Assembly (NCBI GenBank): GCA_965651255.1
Contig: CBFGRU010000008.1
Span: 1 to 28,149 of the forward strand
Source of the DNA: CBFGRU01 sp965651255
GTDB lineage: Bacteria; Planctomycetota; Phycisphaerae; Phycisphaerales; SM1A02
Direction: 5' to 3'
DNA: 28,149 nt
In this document: positions 7,559 to 14,435 of the stretch, piece after piece
How the letters are laid out: each line of letters starts with the position of its first letter
How positions within the stretch are numbered: the first letter of the stretch is position 1
Translations under genes and position numbers: made by a program
The notes under the pieces: model-generated
Told to the model about the DNA's origin: nothing
What the model saw: the letters and a program-made list of their open reading frames with translations, nothing else
The model's database searches: none

Positions 7559-7915
7559 TTCGCGCGCGAATGGAAGTCTGTTTCGTCAGAATCACCGCGC
7601 CCTTCGCGCGTGAACGGTCTTCCCACTGACGCGAACGGGCATGATCCTGATGAATGCCGCGTCCTGTCGAACGAATGCGGCCGTGATTCGAACGAATCGC
7701 GCCGGCACTCTGCCGAATGCACGCGCCAAACTACAGGGGGAACCGGTGATTCTGTCACGAAACGAGCTTTGGTGAACGAATGCCGTGCTCATTCGTTCGT
7801 TTCCCGGCTTGATTCGTTCGAATGACAGCGCGATTCGTTCGTTTCCCCGCTCCATTCGTTCGAATGCTTCGCTGATTCGTACGAATCCCCGCGCCATTCG
7901 AACGGGGTTATTCGG
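7559..7915. repeat. 21-bp-period dyad repeat array, 17 units
   Basis: 357 bp divide into seventeen consecutive 21-nt units with no slippage; units 3 and 4 (7601-7642) are the most degenerate, with the GAAC core shifted by 2 nt. The consensus of good units is s-ATTCG-tt-CGAAT-n8 (s = C or G), a 5-bp inverted repeat with a 2-nt spacer. Clear units start at 7685, 7790, 7811, 7832, 7853 and 7874; the last contains the perfect 12-bp palindrome ATTCGTACGAAT. GAAT or its variant recurs at 7652, 7673, 7694, 7715, 7778, 7820, 7862 and 7883. The period equals two turns of B-DNA, so all dyads would face the same side. The array starts 66 bp upstream of ATG 7493 and covers the last ~42 codons of the 678-aa gene. 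It has no spacer/repeat contrast and is not CRISPR. Confidence 0.85.
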
Positions 7916-9825
7916 ACGTTCCCGCGTCCGCCCGCGTCGTCGAACGTTTTATCAGACCGGTGTCCGCGGGTGGATTCATGGGTTGCGACTCTGCGGACCG
8001 GAACTCGAAGTTCGCGGATCTGAAAGACGGAAACGGCATTGAATGGCGGCTCGCCTCCCGAGTCGGCCACCGCGCGATCCGCGGGCAAGTCGTCGAACTG
8101 TGATCGAAGTGACGCGACAAGCTCCGTCGCCTCGATGTCGTCGAGATTGGGTCCGACGAAGTCGAAGCGGCCCATGACGCCACCGGTTGTGATAAGGAAC
8201 AGCCGAGTCTTGAGTTGCCCGATCACAGCACCGTCAGCAAGCAACTCACCGACAGTTGCGGTCAAGTCAACGCCGAAGGGAAGTTCGATCAAGTGATCGT
8301 CGGGAAACCTGCCATATGCGAGGAGGCGGTTGTCGCCCGTTGTTCGCAACTCGAGGTTCGATTCGATCACTTCTGACAGGCGACTGTCGATTGCATCAAA
8401 GTCTGTATCGCGATGAACGTACACACCGATGAACTCGACCGGTACATCAAATGAACCGGTCAATGCATGCGAACAGTCCATATCGCGCAAGGCGATGACC
8501 GGGTCCATGCTGACGCGTACGCGCACTTCTTTGCCAGCCAATCGCAGGGCACGCACGCGTTCACGATCCACGATCCGCATTGAAAGAGGGATCCCGTACT
8601 CGTCGAAGTGCGAAGTTCCGATCGACTCCCAAATCTCGCAGGTCGCGATGACCTCGTTCTCGGTATAGATCTCAGCCCGGAAGCCGATCGTTGGCAGACC
8701 TCCAGCATCGCCCTTCGCGCGCGCCATTACATCGCCCAGCGTTTGGTTGATGAAGGCGGGGCCGACTATTCGCGCGTCGCTCTCATCGAGAATGGCGATG
8801 CCGGTTCGATTCATCTCGCGGCAGAACTGCTCGACTGGTTCGATTCGGATGTAGTCATCGATCTGGCCATGGATCGAGATCGGAATCGTGAGATCGAAAC
8901 GAGCAATCGTTGCGCCGAGTTGGTGCTCGCGGCGTGGGTGACCGGTGAATTCGCGAACCACGACGCGATAGCGCAGTTCGGTGACATCGGGAGACGGCAT
9001 CCCGAGCGGGCGAAGGTCCGGGCCGTTGCTCCATCCTCCGCTCATTCCGCCCCCGCCGAGGTCCGGTCGGTTGAGCCACACTTCCTGCGATTCCAAACCT
9101 GGTGTGATCGGTTCGAGTGAAGCGTGCGCGAATCGAACGAACGACGAGTTGAGCGTCAATGCAGCGCCAACGGGAACTCCCACAGGCCAGTCGCGGTGCG
9201 TTTCATACGAGAGGTACACGCCGGATGAGCGAAGACGTGCTCTCAAGGTTGGCGACTCGAGCCGTCCGCCCTCCTCGGCCAAGAGAAGCAATTTGTTGAA
9301 CGGAAGCCACTCTTCCGTATGCAGCGGTCGTCGTGAATCGCCCGCGAGACAACGTTCAATCAACAGTTGCCAGCCAACGAACCCGAGATCGCCAACGGTG
9401 ATCCGGCGGTTCAATTCCTCGAATGGCCATGAGTACGAAGCGGTGTAGATGGACTGGTTGACGGTCGGCGGCAGTCGCTCCTCATACCACGGCAGCACCG
9501 CGACGAGCAGCCAGTCCGGGGCGAAGGCTGCCGCGCCGTGAGCACGGACAACCGGGATTCTCGCGACCGGATGGCTGACAAGAACGACAAGAACACCGAA
9601 CGCCGCCCAACGCCACCGACGGCGCGTCCGAAAGAGCGCGCGATCGCGCTTCGCTTCGTGGCCGCATTCCGGGCAACGTAATCCGTTCGTGCGCGAAAGG
9701 TCATACCAACACTTCGGGCACCGCCGGCGTCCTCGGGCGCGATCGGCCAGCAGCGCATGAAAGAAGATGACGAGTCCCGCAATCAGCGCGCACCAACTCA
9801 AGCCCGCAAAGAGATTCGCTTCCAT
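7789..9825 (-). CDS. Zinc-ribbon membrane protein with large extracytoplasmic domain (unknown), paralog 1
   Basis: 678 residues from ATG 9825 (GTG 9828 is the alternative); GAGAGG lies 10 nt upstream. A TM helix (~8-27) precedes a rubredoxin-like zinc ribbon CPKCWYDLS...CPECGHE (Cys 36, 39, 51, 54; CxxC-x11-CxxC), then a second TM helix (~71-88) and about 560 extracytoplasmic residues of beta-rich character without a recognised catalytic motif. The next upstream gene (9911-11353) has the same architecture, so the two are paralogs in tandem. The last ~42 codons lie in the 21-bp repeat array and encode heptads such as ESAKHSN-EWSGETN-ESRCHSN. They look like repeat DNA read through because no stop occurs, so the native C-terminus may have ended near 7930-7960. 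The function is not known. Confidence 0.8.
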   Translation of the reverse strand: MEANLFAGLSWCALIAGLVIFFHALLADRARGRRRCPKCWYDLSRTNGLRCPECGHEAKRDRALFRTRRRWRWAAFGVLVVLVSHPVARIPVVRAHGAAAFAPDWLLVAVLPWYEERLPPTVNQSIYTASYSWPFEELNRRITVGDLGFVGWQLLIERCLAGDSRRPLHTEEWLPFNKLLLLAEEGGRLESPTLRARLRSSGVYLSYETHRDWPVGVPVGAALTLNSSFVRFAHASLEPITPGLESQEVWLNRPDLGGGGMSGGWSNGPDLRPLGMPSPDVTELRYRVVVREFTGHPRREHQLGATIARFDLTIPISIHGQIDDYIRIEPVEQFCREMNRTGIAILDESDARIVGPAFINQTLGDVMARAKGDAGGLPTIGFRAEIYTENEVIATCEIWESIGTSHFDEYGIPLSMRIVDRERVRALRLAGKEVRVRVSMDPVIALRDMDCSHALTGSFDVPVEFIGVYVHRDTDFDAIDSRLSEVIESNLELRTTGDNRLLAYGRFPDDHLIELPFGVDLTATVGELLADGAVIGQLKTRLFLITTGGVMGRFDFVGPNLDDIEATELVASLRSQFDDLPADRAVADSGGEPPFNAVSVFQIRELRVPVRRVATHESTRGHRSDKTFDDAGGRGNVRITPFEWRGDSYESAKHSNEWSGETNESRCHSNESSRETNE

Positions 9826-9910
9826 CACGGCGCAGCCTCTCCGAATCCGTCGACCTCGATGACTGGACGCGCGTGCCGTCGCGATCTGTCATACCTTCGG
9901 CCGGTTCCCA

Positions 9911-11353
9911 TCAGTTCTCTTTGGTGACCAATCCGGTGTCCGCCGGCGCGATGGTTTCGACGAACCAGTCGAAGCCGGGGCTTTCACCCGGCGCTTCAAA
10001 GACCGCCAACGGTACCTCGACCGTGCCCGCCCAGTAGGACCGGGCCCCGGTGACGCGCAGGGCGATCTGCGGATCGCCCGTGATGCGGAGAGACCAGCGG
10101 CCGCGCTCGATCGAGGCGGTGTCCAGCCGTGGGTCGTGGAACTCCGGCAGCTCGACATCGAGCTGTTCACGGCCGCTCGCCGCCATCCACCACACGCGCG
10201 AGGTACGCAGCGGTTCGCCATCGTAGAGCACCTCGACCCGGACGCCGATGGCGGTTCCTTCCGGCGCGCTCGGCACCATGGTTTGTCGCGGGTCGAACCG
10301 TACGACGAAACGCAGCGTGCCCGCCTTCCACCGGGTTGCATCGCCACGAAAACTCCGGCTCACTGCGTGGTCCAGCAGGACATCGGAGACCGGTTCGAGC
10401 ACATCGCTCATCGTCTCGGGCGCCTGCGTGAAGGGCACTCGCTCTTCACCGCGGGCAACCTCCCGCCACTCGTGATCGTACTCGGAGTGCCGTCGTTCGA
10501 TGCGGTAGGTGAACACCACGCCGTTTGCATCGTTCGGAAGGTCCGGCAGGGTAAGGGGGAGCGAATCCTGAATGAGCGGCCGCGGCCCGCGCAGTACGCG
10601 CCAGGCCATCAGCGGCTCCTGCACCGGCTGGTCTCGGGCATCGAGCGCGTGGGCGATGAGGTGCACGCGCGACTCGGTCCCTTCCGGCCACCAGTCGCGC
10701 AGCGACAGCTCGATGCAGACGGGAAGATCGCTCGGCCAGACGGGGCGCGTTTCCATTTCCAGCGATGCCGGGAGCGCGAGGGTATCGGCCTCGATGCCGA
10801 GCGTGCGCCAGAGCCCGTTGAAGCCGTGGCCGCGTGCGATGATGTTGCCGTACTTCGACTCCCATGCGGGAGAAGCGGGCGGATGATCGCGATCGCCCCG
10901 GGCGGCGCGGCCGATGAACATCTGCCACTCGCCGGTCGAGAGAAGATCGCTGCGCATGCGCGCGATCAGTTCATCGTAGAGATTGCTGTTACTGGTCTGG
11001 GCGGAGGGCAGGAACCAGATGAGCACCTTCGTCGGCATGAGGCCGGCGATGCCACGATCGCTGGCGCGGCCGAGAATGATCAACGCGCCGAGCGTGAGCG
11101 CGAGCATGGTGAGTCCCGCGGTGCGCCAATGTCGGATTCGGAAGTGCAGCGATTCCTCGGACGCAGCGATGATGCCGCACTCACCACAACGAAGGCCCGG
11201 CGTTCCGGTGAGATTGTGGAGGCAGTGCGGGCAGCGACGGATGAACGCCTCGCGATCGCCGAAGAGCGCCTTGCGGATGATCCACACCCCGCCGATCAGC
11301 GCGATGACGCCGAAGAGCCAGAAAAACCAGTAGCGAAGATCGCCGGTGGACAT
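9911..11353 (-). CDS. Zinc-ribbon membrane protein (unknown), paralog 2
   Basis: 480 residues from ATG 11353; GTG and TTG codons directly before it are possible starts. The layout matches its downstream neighbour: TM helix (~8-26), zinc ribbon CPHCLHNLT...CGECG (Cys 41, 44, 56, 59; CxxC-x11-CxxC), TM helix (~79-95), then ~385 extracytoplasmic residues. The zinc ribbon would sit in the cytoplasm between the two helices, with the long C-terminal part outside. No enzymatic motif is seen. It lies 33 bp downstream of the anion symporter stop and 85 bp upstream of paralog 1, so an operon is possible, although a TACCCT hexamer 7 nt before the ATG suggests its own near-leaderless start. A long open frame on the opposite strand here is a codon-bias shadow. 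Confidence 0.8.
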   Translation of the reverse strand: MSTGDLRYWFFWLFGVIALIGGVWIIRKALFGDREAFIRRCPHCLHNLTGTPGLRCGECGIIAASEESLHFRIRHWRTAGLTMLALTLGALIILGRASDRGIAGLMPTKVLIWFLPSAQTSNSNLYDELIARMRSDLLSTGEWQMFIGRAARGDRDHPPASPAWESKYGNIIARGHGFNGLWRTLGIEADTLALPASLEMETRPVWPSDLPVCIELSLRDWWPEGTESRVHLIAHALDARDQPVQEPLMAWRVLRGPRPLIQDSLPLTLPDLPNDANGVVFTYRIERRHSEYDHEWREVARGEERVPFTQAPETMSDVLEPVSDVLLDHAVSRSFRGDATRWKAGTLRFVVRFDPRQTMVPSAPEGTAIGVRVEVLYDGEPLRTSRVWWMAASGREQLDVELPEFHDPRLDTASIERGRWSLRITGDPQIALRVTGARSYWAGTVEVPLAVFEAPGESPGFDWFVETIAPADTGLVTKEN

Positions 11354-11360
11354 CACCAAC

Positions 11361-11366
11361 AGGGTA
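11361..11366 (-). promoter_or_regulatory. Candidate -10 for near-leaderless transcript of paralog 2
   Basis: TACCCT on the minus strand (11366 to 11361) ends 7 nt before ATG 11353, one base more than the four 6-nt cases in this window. No Shine-Dalgarno sequence is present. Confidence 0.3.
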
Positions 11367-11386
11367 GGGTGACTCTGCCCGCAGGA

Positions 11387-12985
11387 TCAGACGCCCAGCA
11401 CCCAGCGAAGGATGGTCATCGTCAGGACGGTGATGATGAGGATCCCGCTGAGATTCAGCCACAGGCCGGCGGTGATCATCTGCCGAATGGTGATGTAGCC
11501 GGTGCCGAAGACAATCGCGTTGGGCGGCGTGGCGACGGGCATCATGAACGCGCAGCTCGCGGCGATCGTGGCGGGGAAGATGAGCAGCTCCGGCGCGATG
11601 CCGAGACCTGCTGCGAGCGCGGCGAGCACGGGCACCATCGTGGCGGTGGTGGCGGTGTTCGAGGTGAGTTCAGTGAGGAAGATGATGAGCGTCGTGACCG
11701 CCAGGATGAGGACCCACGTTGGTGCGCCAGCGAGAATGCCGGCCTGTGCGCCGATGAACTCCGCCACGCCGTTGGCGCCGACGGCGGCCGCAAGACTCAG
11801 CCCACCGCCGAAGAGAATGAGAATGCCCCACGGCAGTTTCTCCGCGGTGGACCAGTTCATCGTGAACGTGCGTGTGCGAAGGTTGACCGGCAGGATGAAC
11901 AGCGCGATCGCCGCCATCATGGCAATACCGCCATCGGTGAGGCGGGGGACGAGCGGCGGAATGATGGAAGTGACGATCTCGCCCGCTTCATCGCGCTCGA
12001 CGCCGAGCCCGCCGGTCAGAATCGGGCGGATGATCCACAGCGTCGCGGTGCAGATGAAGACGATGAAGGTGATGATTTCGCCGGTCTTCGGTGGGCCGAG
12101 TCTGGCGAGTTCGTTGCGCACGAGGTCATCGCCGCCTTCGATGCGTTTGATGCGGATGGGGTAGAGCACGAAGGTGATGAGCAGCCACGCGATCGGCAGG
12201 AAGACGAGCGTAAAGATGCCGCCGACTTCCATCCAGGCGATGAAGGAGATTTCGCGCGGGAAGTCGGGGCTGTCCTTCATGAACTGAACGAGGATGCCGT
12301 TGGGGGGCGAGCCGATGATGGTCGCGATGCCGCCGATGGAGGCGGCGTAGGCGATGCCGAGCATGAGTGAGAGCGCGAAGTTTCGTCCGGGGGCGCCTTC
12401 GCGCGGCAGGCCGCCGTGATCATCGAGCGAAGTACCGGTGTTCTGGCGGAGGACGAGGTCGATCACGCCGAGCGCGATCGGCATCATCATCGCGGCGGTG
12501 GCGGTGTTCGACACCCACATGCTGAGCACCGCGGTGATGAGCATGAAGCCCGCGATCATGGCCGGAGGTTTCGTGCCGACGAGCCGCAATGTGAGGAGCG
12601 CGATGCGGCGGTCGAGCCCCCATCGCTGCATCGACAGCGCCAGCATGAACCCGCCCATGAAGAGGAAGATGATCTCGTTCGCATAAGGAGTTGCGGTCGC
12701 GCTCATCGACGCGATGCCGAGCAGCGGGAAGACCGCGAGCGGCAGGAGCGCGGTCGCGGAGATGTCGATCGCCTCGGTCAGCCACCACGTCCCCATCCAC
12801 ACCATGACCGCCAGCGTCGCGCGGCCGGCCGCGCTGAACGGCACGACCGTGTTCGCTTCGTTCGTGAAGGACTCCGGCAGCAGGGCGTAGCAGAGCAGCG
12901 CGAGCAGGGGACCGGCGAAAAGGCCGACCCACCGCGCGAAAGCGGCAGTGTCGGTTGCCGTGTGTGTCTGGACGGGGGTGTTCAT
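11387..12985 (-). CDS. DASS/SLC13-family sodium-coupled anion symporter
   Basis: A 532-residue inner-membrane transporter of the divalent anion:Na+ symporter family, whose members import di/tricarboxylates or sulfate with sodium. Both family signature turns are present: SNTATAAMMMP (159-169) and SNTATTATMVP (442-452), which hold Na+ and substrate. MATPPNAIVFGTGY-type sequence (near 483-498) matches the C-terminal family motif. About 11-12 hydrophobic helices are visible. The start was set at MNTPVQTH (ATG 12985); a 43-residue extension to 13114 is open but hydrophilic, unconserved in character and spans the likely promoter. Residues ~182-200 and ~325-335 are hydrophilic loops. The substrate cannot be read from sequence; carboxylate is more likely than sulfate, since no TrkA-C domains are inserted. 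Confidence 0.92.
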   Translation of the reverse strand: MNTPVQTHTATDTAAFARWVGLFAGPLLALLCYALLPESFTNEANTVVPFSAAGRATLAVMVWMGTWWLTEAIDISATALLPLAVFPLLGIASMSATATPYANEIIFLFMGGFMLALSMQRWGLDRRIALLTLRLVGTKPPAMIAGFMLITAVLSMWVSNTATAAMMMPIALGVIDLVLRQNTGTSLDDHGGLPREGAPGRNFALSLMLGIAYAASIGGIATIIGSPPNGILVQFMKDSPDFPREISFIAWMEVGGIFTLVFLPIAWLLITFVLYPIRIKRIEGGDDLVRNELARLGPPKTGEIITFIVFICTATLWIIRPILTGGLGVERDEAGEIVTSIIPPLVPRLTDGGIAMMAAIALFILPVNLRTRTFTMNWSTAEKLPWGILILFGGGLSLAAAVGANGVAEFIGAQAGILAGAPTWVLILAVTTLIIFLTELTSNTATTATMVPVLAALAAGLGIAPELLIFPATIAASCAFMMPVATPPNAIVFGTGYITIRQMITAGLWLNLSGILIITVLTMTILRWVLGV

Positions 12986-12988
12986 GCA

Positions 12989-13001
12989 GTATTCAAAATA
13001 C
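12989..13001. promoter_or_regulatory. Dyad next to the symporter start
   Basis: GTATT-CAA-AATAC is a 13-nt inverted repeat lying 3 nt upstream of ATG 12985. It is AT-rich against GC-rich surroundings. It could be an operator or part of a -10 region (TATTTT on the minus strand). Confidence 0.3.
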
Positions 13002-13088
13002 CCGAATCGGCGTGTTTGGGCTGGCCGGCTGGGATTCGCGTCATTCTCGGACGCCCAGGGGTGCTCGGAAAAAGGCGCGTGTGACCAC

Positions 13089-13132
13089 TTGACCGGTGGG
13101 CCGTAGTATGCCATTATATTAGTGTTCGCTAA
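13089..13132 (+). promoter_or_regulatory. Promoter with TetR-like operator dyad, acyltransferase gene
   Basis: TTGACC (13089-13094), a 17-nt spacer and CATTAT (13112-13117; TATATT at 13115-13120 is the alternative) form a good promoter. Directly downstream, TTAGTGTTCGCTAA (13119-13132) is an imperfect dyad of the TTAG-n6-CTAA form often bound by TetR-family repressors. A ribosome site AAAGGAG follows at 13135-13141. Repressor binding there would block initiation; no TetR gene is in the window. Confidence 0.45.
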
Positions 13133-13147
13133 CTAAAGGAGATCGAC

Positions 13148-13786
13148 ATGATCACCACGCTCACCCAGCCCGTTGAATGCACGAATGCGATAAAGACTGA
13201 TGCGGTTTCCACCCCGGAGTTGCGGAGCGATGTCGAGCGGGCGCCGAAGAATCGCGAGCGCGGCGTGGATCGTCGGCACGCGGGGCACGGGATGCTCAAC
13301 GCTGACCGTGTGGCAAACCGCTGGGCGGTGGCGTTTCGTCATGTGCTGGTAAAGACGGTCGGTCGGCTGCCGGGCACGCGCCTGAAGAGTCGGCTCATTC
13401 GGGCCCTGCTGGGCGTGAAGATGGGGCACAACGTAGGGCTTGCGTGTGGGTCGTATCTCGATCCGTATGACCCGTCGATGATCACGTTTGGCGATGAGGT
13501 CATCCTCGGCTACGAAGCGAAGATCTTCGTGCACATGTTCACGCTGGACCGGCAGCGTGTGCGGCCGGTGACCATCGGCAACCGCGTGCTGATTGGCGCG
13601 GGCGCGATCATCGCACCGGGAGTGACGATCGGTGATGGCGCGACGATCGCGCCGTACACCGTGGTGAATCGCGATGTACCCGCGGGGGCGCTCGCCATGG
13701 GCAACCCCATGCAGATCAAAAAGCGCAGCGCCATGAGTTCGCAGGACAACCCGGTGGAACCGAACCGAACCGGAGAACTCGAATGA
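13148..13786 (+). CDS. Left-handed beta-helix acyltransferase (hexapeptide-repeat O-acetyltransferase-like)
   Basis: A 212-residue protein with hexapeptide repeats (~95-190) such as ITFGDEVILGYEAKIF and VTIGNRVLIGAGAIIAPGVT IGDGATIAPYTVV, which fold as a left-handed parallel beta-helix. Family members transfer acetyl or other acyl groups from acyl-CoA to sugars or surface glycans and act as trimers. H129 (KIFVHM) is at the usual catalytic-histidine position. The ATG at 13148 is supported by AAAGGAG. Residues 1-50 are a charged, non-conserved extension compared with maltose-acetyltransferase-type enzymes. The last codons overlap the next gene (ATGA), so translation is coupled. The acceptor is unknown; glycan or lipid modification fits the neighbours. 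Confidence 0.88.
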   Translation: MITTLTQPVECTNAIKTDAVSTPELRSDVERAPKNRERGVDRRHAGHGMLNADRVANRWAVAFRHVLVKTVGRLPGTRLKSRLIRALLGVKMGHNVGLACGSYLDPYDPSMITFGDEVILGYEAKIFVHMFTLDRQRVRPVTIGNRVLIGAGAIIAPGVTIGDGATIAPYTVVNRDVPAGALAMGNPMQIKKRSAMSSQDNPVEPNRTGELE

Positions 13787-13989
13787 AAGGACATCACCGG
13801 CTCGAGCAGAACACCCGGGTCGTTGCGATCATCATGACCCTTGCCTTTGTCGGCGGCGTGCTTGGGCTGTGCGCGTGGAGCAGTTCGGCGGTCAAGGATG
13901 TGGATCGGATCGGCAGCCGCACACGCATCGTCAGCAATGAATTGACGATGTCGAGCATCTTCGATCATCCACGGCGGGTCGCCGATTGA
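13783..13989 (+). CDS. 68-aa single-TM protein coupled to the acyltransferase
   Basis: Starts MKGHHRLEQN at ATG 13783, which overlaps the acyltransferase stop as ATGA. One hydrophobic helix (VVAIIMTLAFVGGVLGLCAW, about 12-31) and a short polar tail are visible. The coupling argues that it is real, and that it works with the acyltransferase, perhaps as a membrane partner; this is inference. No family is recognised. Confidence 0.6.
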   Translation: MKGHHRLEQNTRVVAIIMTLAFVGGVLGLCAWSSSAVKDVDRIGSRTRIVSNELTMSSIFDHPRRVAD

Positions 13990-14024
13990 TTCTCTGAGGT
14001 CGATAACGAATCGTGCGTGCGTGG

Positions 14025-14030
14025 TACACT
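14025..14030 (+). promoter_or_regulatory. Candidate extended -10 for leaderless transcript
   Basis: TGG-TACACT has the TGn extension typical of extended -10 promoters and ends 6 nt (GCGCTA) before ATG 14037. No Shine-Dalgarno sequence or good -35 is present. Confidence 0.5.
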
Positions 14031-14036
14031 GCGCTA

Positions 14037-14435
14037 ATGATGCGCGACAGGTGGCGTCAGGCAGCGGTGATGTTTCTCTGGGGTGAAGGAGTTGCCGTTG
14101 TTGCATGGTGGATCTGGCTTGTGCTTGACCCTCGTGCGATGAGGTACTTCCTGCCGCGTTCGTTTCCAGATCATGTTCTGCACGCGATCGCAATTGGCGA
14201 CCTGTTGCTTTACGGCGTTCTCGCAATTGTGGCTGCGATCGGTTGGCAACGAAGACAACCGTGGGCGTTTACCGCCCTCTGTCTGCACACTGGGGCGGTG
14301 ATGTATGCGGGGCTTTTCGGCTGGGGAATGGTGGTCGCGACCGGTGAAGCTTGGTTGGGCGCATGCCTGATGACGGTTCCGATGGTGATCCTTCCGTGTT
14401 ACATTCGCATCCTCGGATCGGAGCGTGCACCGTGA
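14037..14435 (+). CDS. Small polytopic membrane protein, four predicted TM helices (unknown)
   Basis: 132 residues starting MMRDRWRQ at ATG 14037. A GTG at 14013 is in frame, but it lies upstream of the candidate -10 (14025-14030). Four hydrophobic segments are visible: VMFLWGEGVAVVAWWIWLVL, AIGDLLLYGVLAIVAAIGW, FTALCLHTGAVMYAGLFGW and LGACLMTVPMVILPCYI. No family is recognised. The stop overlaps the GTG start of the methyltransferase-like gene by GTGA, so the two are translationally coupled and probably act together in the membrane. Confidence 0.72.
   Translation: MMRDRWRQAAVMFLWGEGVAVVAWWIWLVLDPRAMRYFLPRSFPDHVLHAIAIGDLLLYGVLAIVAAIGWQRRQPWAFTALCLHTGAVMYAGLFGWGMVVATGEAWLGACLMTVPMVILPCYIRILGSERAP

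Noticed and set aside
6363..7613. A 416-codon open frame on the plus strand
   Set aside because: Antisense to gnd and the 122-aa gene. The product is Arg/His/Asp-rich without hydrophobic or conserved blocks.
7559..7915. CRISPR array
   Set aside because: The units are 21 bp, directly adjacent, degenerate and without unique spacers; no cas genes are present.
10136..12370. A 744-codon open frame on the plus strand
   Set aside because: It lies antisense to the 480-aa zinc-ribbon gene and the DASS symporter; its translation is His/Arg/Asp/Glu-rich low complexity with no motif, as expected from the complement of GC-rich codons.
12986..13114. 43-residue N-terminal extension of the symporter
   Set aside because: It crosses the divergent promoter region and has no conserved or hydrophobic character; MNTPVQTH matches a normal family start.
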